From positions 372,001 through 436,000 of the forward strand of contig JALIZF010001704.1 in assembly GCA_029948255.1 (NCBI GenBank): a stretch of DNA of 64,000 nt, given 5' to 3'. The notes below the pieces were generated by a model. That model searched no databases, was not told where the DNA came from, and saw nothing but the letters and a program-made list of their open reading frames with translations. Positions within the stretch are counted from its first letter, which is position 1, and every line of letters starts with the position of its first letter. Below are positions 61,101-64,000 of this stretch, in pieces. The DNA comes from Telmatactis stephensoni. Its lineage: Eukaryota; Cnidaria; Anthozoa; Actiniaria; Isophelliidae. The position numbers and the translations under genes are program-made.

Positions 61101-63462
61101 TTACCTCTGATAACTCGAAAACCAAATAACGGAAATAGCTCAAATATTCAGGAACAACTTCTGTTATGGATATAAAGAACATACTATAGACCCAAACTTA
61201 AGTGATCTATATGAAGCATGGATGTTTTTTGATGACGTCACGTGAAAACCAATAATTCATATGTACTCCGCAATAACTTTCCGCATTATTACCTCATTAT
61301 GCGCATGCGTGTAGATAGAGTATATATGAAGAGAATTCAAAATTAGACAAGAGGTAACTTTCTATTGAAGGATACGCAAGTATTCAATTATGACCTCATA
61401 TCTTACCCACCAAAGCTTCTCCCATTATGTCTGCTTGTTGACAAAAGTTTTTTTTTCCTTTTTATACTGGACTCAAGAATAAGAGGGGGATATCGGGCAC
61501 TCCTGGGTATATATAGGGTCGTGATTTACATAACAATGCAACTTTGAAGAGTGGTCTACACGCATGCGCGATGGAGGATCGCATAATGAGATCATAATTA
61601 CTCCGTATGTTGCTATTTGCACTAACACTGACGCTTTCAAAATCATCGAACCTAGAATTAAGCTGAGACCGAAATAGCTAGTATATATTATATGGGTTTT
61701 CATTTGTTCTATCTATGAAAGTGCTGAATCCTTTATTGGCCAACAGGCCCAAAGGCACCATGTCATACTACCAAGACAGCGGGTACCCTGTGGCTTATTT
61801 CAATGGTTTGTCAGGCTACTTAGAAAGTCCAGCTCTTGATTTTCGCTCCAGAAGTTTTTCAGTCGTTTGCTGGGTGAATCTACGGAATGTTGACAGCGAG
61901 AACTTCATCTACTCTGACAGGGACTTTCAATTCGTTTTTGAAGTGTCATCAGGGAGCATCTGTGTAGATTTAGGTGGTTTTGATAATCCACTGGTGGATT
62001 TTTGTAGGTAAGAGATAAGTTCTTTCTCAAAGTTGAACTATATCATGCGATACCGTGACTGTATCAGTGCCATGTTGTCTATAAAAACATTCGAAATTCC
62101 TACCGTGAGCATTCCGTTTTCACACGAAAACTTCTCTAATTTTAGCAGTCAAAGCAGACCAAATATATCTTATGTAACAAAAAGAGACCATGGTACTAAG
62201 AGAGCAAAACTCAGTATTGATGTCCGTGCGATGCATGTTCGCGGCGACTAAGACCTAAGACTATTTTTAGTAATAATATACATGAAAAAAATTACTCGAT
62301 TCTGATTGGTCGAGAACAGTGCAGTTCAAGTGTAACACAGTGCAGAAGAGCTGTAATACAGTGCAAATTACATTTGAATTTATAATTTCAAAGTCGCATT
62401 TAGATCATTTTTTTTCTTATACTGCTATTGTAAACATAACCAAGAATTACAATAAACAATTTTTGATGACTTGCGCACACCACTGACGCCATCTCATCTC
62501 AACGAGCGCGCGCTGAAAGTTTTTTTCTCGAGATTTTATTTGATTTTCTTAAAAAAATCACCGTTTATTTTCTTGAATTTTTTCATGTATATTATTAAAA
62601 AGTAATCATACGGTTTCGAGTTCAATTTGGGATAATTCACACTCGTGGTTTTTTCAAATAGTGAAATTGCACTCGAACCTACGGTCTCATTGCAATTTCA
62701 CTCTTTGAAAAAAACACCTGTGCGAATTAATTCCAAATTGAACTCGAAACCGTATGATTACCTATACTAATTTCGTCATCGCGAGCGCAAGGCTCTTAAA
62801 CAATAGCATGCATTCGAATGCCGAAAGCAAACGGTCCAGTCCTTGCGCACGTCAAAAATCATATTAAATTCCAAAATTACTAAAAATGGCCTTAGTCGCC
62901 GCGGACATCGCACAGACATCAATACATCAATACTGAGTTTCGCTCTGTCAGTATTATAGTCTCTTGGGAATAAGCAAATGAAAATGGCTTGACTAACTTT
63001 TCAAGGAAAAAGGAAACACTTTTCTTCTTTTAGAGAATTCTCCTTCTCCTCCTCTTGTTCTCCTCCTCCTTCTCCTCCACCTCCTCCTTCTACAAATCAA
63101 ACCAACAACGTACCAAAGAAACAAATACGAAAACACCAGACCATCATGCACATTAGTTCACTAGCTATCCTCGTTTAATATTTTGTCTTGTTGCAGTGAT
63201 AGAAGTATAATCAACAGACAATGGACTATGATAGGATTTACATGGAACATTCAAAGAAGACTGCTTATATTGTATAAGGACGGGATATATCAGCGTAGTA
63301 AATTTGCCCAGATCGATAAAAATTTGACACTGCAAGACTCTGACAGCCTTGTTTATAGGATTGGCGTGAATTTGAAGGCTGGTAGATATTTTTATGGACT
63401 TATGAGAGACCTGATAGTATTCTATTTACCCTTGACAGATGCCGATATGCTCTTCTTATATA
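40580..63462 (+). CDS. Copy 2: tandem paralogue of the receptor gene, 5' and middle part
   Basis: Same strand and domain order as copy 1, from its first MAM exon to the LamG domain; FN2, pentraxin, CUB, LRR and 7TM would follow right of the window. Equivalent exons lie about 45.0 kb (CTLD) to 47.5 kb (LamG) apart, and most have identical lengths and phases. Two exons have a one-base insertion relative to copy 1 that breaks the frame (47048-47328, 58345-58593). The other exons are open with consensus splice sites. It is therefore a recently damaged gene, or a functional one with assembly errors. The first exon here enters in phase 1, so a start exon is still missing. Confidence 0.8.
41797..42219. 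mobile_element. Foldback element with about 35-bp ends
   Basis: AATAGGGCCTTTGCAGAACC...TGGTCATGTGACAT pairs with ATGTCACGTTACCAGGTCCT...GCAAAGGGCC about 420 bases later. It is preceded by the CAAGCTACAATCGTTGCCA motif that also starts the 53.67 kb element. It lies in the intron after MAM exon 3. Confidence 0.65.
42250..42412. mobile_element. MITE-like element, ends TCAATTCCCAACTT
   Basis: TCAATTCCCAACTTGGGGAT at the left and AAGCTGGGAATTGA at the right are inverted. Internal GGGAATCTGTTCTATTTT/AAAATAGAACAGATTCCC form a further stem. Confidence 0.7.
42451..42471 (+). repeat. Poly-C run
   Basis: About 20 consecutive C bases in the intron before the unrecognised module. Confidence 0.95.
42807..43199 (+). 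CDS. Copy 2 unrecognised 131-residue module (single exon)
   Basis: Phase 1-1 exon with acceptor CCATAG and donor GTAAGT. The product has FHVYLSQVSNRYKVRKTYYN, YFIYPDNC, WRPLKLVGLNCAPLDFFFAS, KVLLVDRMNG and RRDRCCGGNVKSFFYAKTSI. Five Cys (one as CC) and an alternating hydrophobic pattern suggest a disulphide-linked beta-rich extracellular domain. I do not recognise a family. The symmetric phases suit a shuffled module. The counterpart in copy 1 is off the window. Confidence 0.75.
43704..43854. mobile_element. MITE-like element, family B, copy 1
   Basis: ATTGCTGGGGTGCATGTGAC at the left and TGGATGCACCCCAGCAAT at the right are inverted. The interior has TCCAACATGGCTACCGCTTC and GGATTCCCAAAGGTATGGAT. 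A relative with the same ends and interior is at 59884-60006. Confidence 0.75.
43976..44380 (+). CDS. Copy 2 first C-type lectin-like domain exon
   Basis: Phase 1-1 exon encoding about 135 residues. It starts GPCGPGWVSVGDTCIQIF, with RQLCIDYGGRLATPSTLSAY as the helix with the conserved Cys and Gly-Arg-Leu-Ala, then YHIGAS, AYWVNGQKV and the closing SCGVLRRTSGRWGIEFDSCE, YSMCSK. These fit the long-form CTLD disulphide pattern. There is no EPN/QPD or WND triplet, so canonical calcium-dependent sugar binding is unlikely. Confidence 0.92.
44507..44714. mobile_element. MITE family C, copy 1 (TAGCCTCCTCCGCAGGCAAC ends)
   Basis: CTAGCCTCCTCCGCAGGCAA and TTGCCTGCGGAGGAGGCTAG are perfect inverted ends around a purine-rich interior with GGGCTTCCTGT. 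A close relative is at 54486-54681, and diverged pieces are near 53360-53590 and 51615-51640. Confidence 0.8.
45335..45742 (+). CDS. Copy 2 second C-type lectin-like domain exon
   Basis: Phase 1-1 exon, paralogous to 303-731. CQPGWIHVNSTCFKF, DTTDMIQTLGRSLDLQLPDL, KIFIGTRYL, GWDDGKPIHSQMWRN and a final SYICQLDQ are aligned residue for residue with copy 1, with a shorter loop after MWRN. Same missing sugar-binding triplets. Confidence 0.92.
45963..46120 (+). repeat. (ATC/ATT)n microsatellite
   Basis: ATC then ATT triplets for about 155 bases in the intron after the second CTLD, ending 20 bases before the next acceptor. Confidence 0.96.
46141..46203 (+). CDS. Copy 2 short linker exon (absent from copy 1)
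   Basis: A 63-base phase 1-1 exon encoding QVSLDGGMRVAASDVCQTRS N between the CTLD and FTP domains. Acceptor TTCTGTTAG and donor GTAAGC are acceptable. No similar sequence was found between 731 and 1638 in copy 1. Because it is symmetric, its loss keeps the frame. It carries one Cys. Confidence 0.6.
46293..47328 (+). CDS. Copy 2 galactose-binding-like (FTP) domain, 2 exons, frameshifted
   Basis: Exons 46293-46405 and 47048-47328. The first is intact ([33 protein letters not shown]). The second is 281 bases against 280 in copy 1, with one extra base between 47117 and 47133 (CGTCGATTGGTGTTGC here versus CGTCGATCGTGTTGC). The frame entering the exon hits TGA at 47141, while the downstream frame (NFQVLLGNSSSTHCTKYYN) is preserved. 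This is either a disabling mutation or a base-call error. Confidence 0.8.
46500..46860 (-). mobile_element. LINE retrotransposon 3' fragment, minus orientation
   Basis: The minus-strand frame 46817-46578 reads SVGKRSFSLAAPSLWNNLPD, then NSLASFKSQLKTFLF. The motif (aaP.lWN.LP...sl..FK..LKt.LF) is the C-terminal signature of many animal LINE ORF2 proteins. It is 5' truncated and inserted in the FTP intron of copy 2 only. Confidence 0.75.
47475..49352 (+). CDS. Copy 2 PA14-like domain, 4 exons
   Basis: Exons 47475-47665, 48075-48247, 48637-48827 and 49269-49352. Motifs are LKGMLQEIWFDVPADFR, YYGMRMTAYLQ joined to VPVSGNYTFYIACDVECELW, SHCYLYKLEMFGSNQYF and RLPNGTFEGPIRQDKLYW. All junctions keep frame (phases 0, 2, 1). 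It differs from copy 1 by small in-frame indels. Confidence 0.8.
48350..48430 (+). repeat. Pyrimidine-rich (CCCTCC)-type low-complexity tract
   Basis: C/T-only stretch in the intron between the second and third PA14 exons of copy 2. Not related to the copy 1 hexamer array by position. Confidence 0.8.
49667..50050 (+). repeat. About 124-bp minisatellite, copy 2 version
   Basis: Acceptor-plus-exon-start units begin near 49671, 49799 and 49923 before the real exon at 50051. Each has TTTGTRACAG followed by CATCC(T/C)(T/A)CAAACACTGTTG. It is shorter than the array in copy 1, so copy number changed after the gene duplication. Confidence 0.92.
50051..50299 (+). CDS. Copy 2 unrecognised Cys-containing module (single exon)
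   Basis: Paralogue of 6335-6583, also 249 bases and phase 1-1. HCCHGAYCPGC, VKLYFEVLNTLFLVNESLAV, DCKLYVFDVNLNVLV and YTYIGDMSGEVREQPVGTL are conserved. Changes are few and mostly conservative. Confidence 0.75.
50968..52208 (+). CDS. Copy 2 MAM domain A, 3 exons
   Basis: Exons 50968-51069, 51291-51550 and 52106-52208, matching copy 1 in length (102/260/103) and phase. Contains CNFTKDTCTLKNGDKK, VGVCLSFDFLLPTYSQSSLE, WGQAQVSW and IIFVGKGAVNKSVGLDSVKL. Confidence 0.88.
52398..52486. repeat. Short palindrome
   Basis: GGCCGAGGTTTGTGTTATCTGCC and GGCAGATAACACAAACCGAGGCC flank GAAGCCGAAGGCTGA. It is a MITE-sized hairpin in the intron between MAM A and the LDLa exons. Confidence 0.65.
53007..54111 (+). 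CDS. Copy 2 three LDL-receptor class A repeats, 2 exons
   Basis: Exons 53007-53234 (two repeats) and 53995-54111 (one). The cages are CDGDSYCIDESDEKNC, CDGKKDCDADGLDESRC and CDGQPQCEDGTDEPELC, all six-Cys. Same lengths (228 and 117) and phases as in copy 1. Confidence 0.94.
53665..53943. mobile_element. MITE-like element, ends AAGCTACAATCATTGCCA
   Basis: AAGCTACAATCATTGCCA at the left and TGGCAAGGATTGTAGCTT at the right are inverted. Interior TTGTTGGCACGAT...ATCGTGCCAA is also inverted. Related pieces are near 41758, 50400 and 59700. Confidence 0.7.
54370..54453 (+). CDS. Copy 2 short Cys-bearing linker exon
   Basis: An 84-base phase 1-1 exon, paralogue of 10553-10636. SGCPLNNLTC and HECAFSK keep the four Cys while the middle (TSPLQTFFH) has diverged. 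Confidence 0.72.
54486..54681. mobile_element. MITE family C, copy 2
   Basis: GTAGCCTCCTCCGCAGGCAA and TAGCCTGCGGAGGAGGCTAC are inverted ends around a GGGCTTCCTGTTGCAAAG interior, as at 44507. Confidence 0.78.
54812..57622 (+). CDS. Copy 2 MAM domain B, 3 exons
   Basis: Exons 54812-54955, 55813-56063 and 57523-57622 (144/251/100, identical to copy 1). Contains CDFEEEGFCGLMQNDGQGDF, YIYVETSHRQPGDKAILST, CVNFWYHMSGADIGS and LGDIALDDITISYGSC. Confidence 0.94.
55325..55765 (-). mobile_element. SINE family alpha, minus orientation, with a second partial tRNA-like head
   Basis: 55325-55506 is a complete reverse copy; on the minus strand it starts GGGGAGCAAGGGTGGCCGAG and has a B-box opposite GGGAATCGAACCAGGG. 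A second tRNA-like head without its body lies at about 55690-55762 (complement of CCACTCGGCCACCCTTGCTT). Confidence 0.65.
56779..56923. mobile_element. MITE family A, copy 4
   Basis: TAGAGTAGATTTCGTATGAC start, interior TTTCGAATATTTTTATAGAC, and CACACTCATACGAAATCT end. It lies in the intron before MAM B exon 3. Confidence 0.68.
57828..59483 (+). CDS. Copy 2 MAM domain C, 3 exons, frameshifted in exon 2
   Basis: Exons 57828-57941, 58345-58593 and 59387-59483. The first (CYFEQNTCNWTASKGW) and third (FFLDDITLSPESC) are intact. Exon 2 is 249 bases against 248 in copy 1, with an extra G at about 58525 (CTATGGAGGAAG versus CTATGGAGAAG). After it the frame reads KFNRDNDLAIC instead of SSTEITTWQY, and the phase at the donor is wrong. 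Restoring correspondence is only a comparison statement; the defect may be real or a base-call error in a purine run. Confidence 0.82.
58630..58910 (+). mobile_element. tRNA-derived SINE family alpha, plus orientation
   Basis: B-box GGGTTCGAGTCCC near 58658, then GATCATATGTGAGTTTGAG, CCACGAGGGC, TCCGGTTTTTCCTCCCTCAG. The same body is at 19955 and 25950. Confidence 0.7.
58918..59177. mobile_element. MITE-like element, ends ATTGCCCTATCGCATAATGA
   Basis: ATTGCCCTATCGCATAATGACGTCA at the left pairs with TGACATCATTATGTGATAGGGCAAT at the right, about 260 bases. It directly abuts the preceding SINE. Confidence 0.75.
59884..60006. mobile_element. MITE-like element, family B, copy 2
   Basis: TATTTCTGGGTTGCATGTGA ... 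TCCAACATGGCTACCACTTC ... AGTATGGATGAACCCCAGAA parallels 43704-43854. It ends about 30 bases before the LamG exon 1 acceptor. Confidence 0.65.
60036..63462 (+). CDS. Copy 2 LamG / concanavalin-like domain, 3 exons
   Basis: Exons 60036-60099, 61747-62007 and 63197-63462, phases 2 and 2. Contains RHWKLDGSDKDLR, VAYFNGLSGYLESPALDF, FSVVCWVNLRN, QWTMIGFTWNIQRRLLILYK and FYGLMRDLIVFYLPLTDAD. This is the last copy 2 domain in the window. Its final donor is GTAAGT at 63463. Confidence 0.85.
60371..60650. mobile_element. Long-armed MITE, family D, intact copy
   Basis: GAGACCACAATACTAAGAGA at the left and CTCTTAGTATTATGGTCTCT at the right continue as inverted arms through GCGAAGCTCAGTATTGATGT, GGCTATTTTTAGTAA and CGCCATCGCGCGCGCAAGG almost to the centre. 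Nearly the whole element is a foldback. Confidence 0.82.
62181..62967. mobile_element. Family D MITE interrupted by two further inverted-repeat elements
   Basis: The left half (62183-62273) and right half (about 62768-62967) match family D at 60371. Between them sit two palindromic elements: 62272-62600 (ends AATAATATACATGAAAAAAATT and its complement) and 62603-62762 (ends AGTAATCATACGGTTTCGAG and its complement). This is a stack of three non-autonomous insertions in the LamG intron. Confidence 0.75.
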
Positions 63463-64000
63463 GTAAGTAGTAAATACAACCATAAGAATATAGTCAACTA
63501 GTTGCATCTTCGCAATGAGTTGTAAATGGCGAGGATAATAATAATAATAATAATAATAATTTATTATTTATATGGCGCAAAATTCATATGGATATGCTCT
63601 AATGCGCCTCGATCAGCTCTCGTCACGCTTGTTTGCAGAAGCGTTTTATTTATTGAATAAACGAAGACAGTAGTCGAGTTCCGAGATATGCTTTACTTGC
63701 CACATACAAAGGATTTAGAACGAGGCTACGTGGTAAAACTTTTGTCTTGTTACGGATGACTGAGCTTTATGCACGTAGCCTCGTCTTGATTCTTTTGTGT
63801 GTGACAAGAGTACTGTATCTCGGAAGTCGGTTATTACCTGTTTGCAACAGATGTCATATATATCCCTTCATTTTTTCTCAGCTGAATGACAAATTTTCAG
63901 TAGAATACTGTATGGTTAAGAGCACATGACGTTGATGAATGACAATGTTTGCCCATCATTTGAAACTAGATAAAAAGATTCAAGGACTTTAAGGTGGCTC
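63463..64000 (+). other. Intron after copy 2 LamG, no exon found
   Basis: Holds a (TAA)n run at about 63538-63562 and a SINE-tail-like stretch (TATATGGCGCAAAATTC). The expected FN2 exon is not reached before the window ends. Confidence 0.6.

Overview
This is eukaryotic nuclear DNA: GT-AG introns, AT-rich intron sequence, and many SINE-like, MITE-like and LINE-derived repeats. The gene content (a relaxin-receptor/GRL101-like LRR-7TM receptor fused to a large lectin/MAM ectodomain) fits an invertebrate metazoan, most likely an anthozoan cnidarian such as a coral or sea anemone. That placement is inferred from gene family and repeat style, not from a marker gene. All host exons recognised are on the plus strand except one candidate small nested gene on the minus strand.

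The window is dominated by two head-to-tail tandem copies of one very large gene. Copy 1 enters from the left already in progress and runs to its stop codon at 34296-34298. Its order is: C-type lectin-like domain (303-731), galactose-binding/FTP-like domain (1638-3220), PA14-like domain (3567-5300), an unrecognised Cys-containing module (6335-6583), MAM (7052-8950), three LDL-receptor class A repeats (9175-9922), a short Cys linker (10553-10636), two more MAM domains (11074-12557, 13132-14407), a LamG/concanavalin-like domain (14586-15928), fibronectin type II (16720-16890), a MAM domain whose first and second exons are separated by a pentraxin domain (17732-21314), CUB (25560-25895), LRR N-cap and eight LRR exons (26431-31612), then an LGR-type hinge, seven-transmembrane domain and cytoplasmic tail (31683-34298). 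The exons join in matching phases up to 21314, and again from the CUB exon to the stop. Many modules are phase 1-1, the classic signature of exon shuffling. The one break is after 21314: the third exon of the split MAM is not found, and an inverted 9-bp satellite of more than 2 kb sits where it should be.

About 6.3 kb of repeat-rich intergenic DNA (34299-40579) separates the copies. Copy 2 (40580 to beyond 63462) begins with parts that lie left of the window for copy 1 (MAM, an unrecognised 131-residue module, a first C-type lectin-like domain). It then repeats the copy 1 order, exon for exon, up to the LamG domain. Two copy 2 exons carry single-base insertions relative to copy 1 (near 47124 and 58525) that break the reading frame, so this copy is either decaying or carries assembly errors. 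All its splice sites looked intact.

If expressed, the product would be a single-pass-sized ectodomain of adhesive and carbohydrate-binding-type modules tethered to a rhodopsin-family 7TM module. It would sit at the plasma membrane with the modules outside and a short basic tail inside. Ligand and G protein are unknown. The introns hold several simple-sequence expansions. Two minisatellites have repeatedly duplicated a real 3' splice site plus the start of its exon, and one of these has a 93-bp unit that stays in frame.
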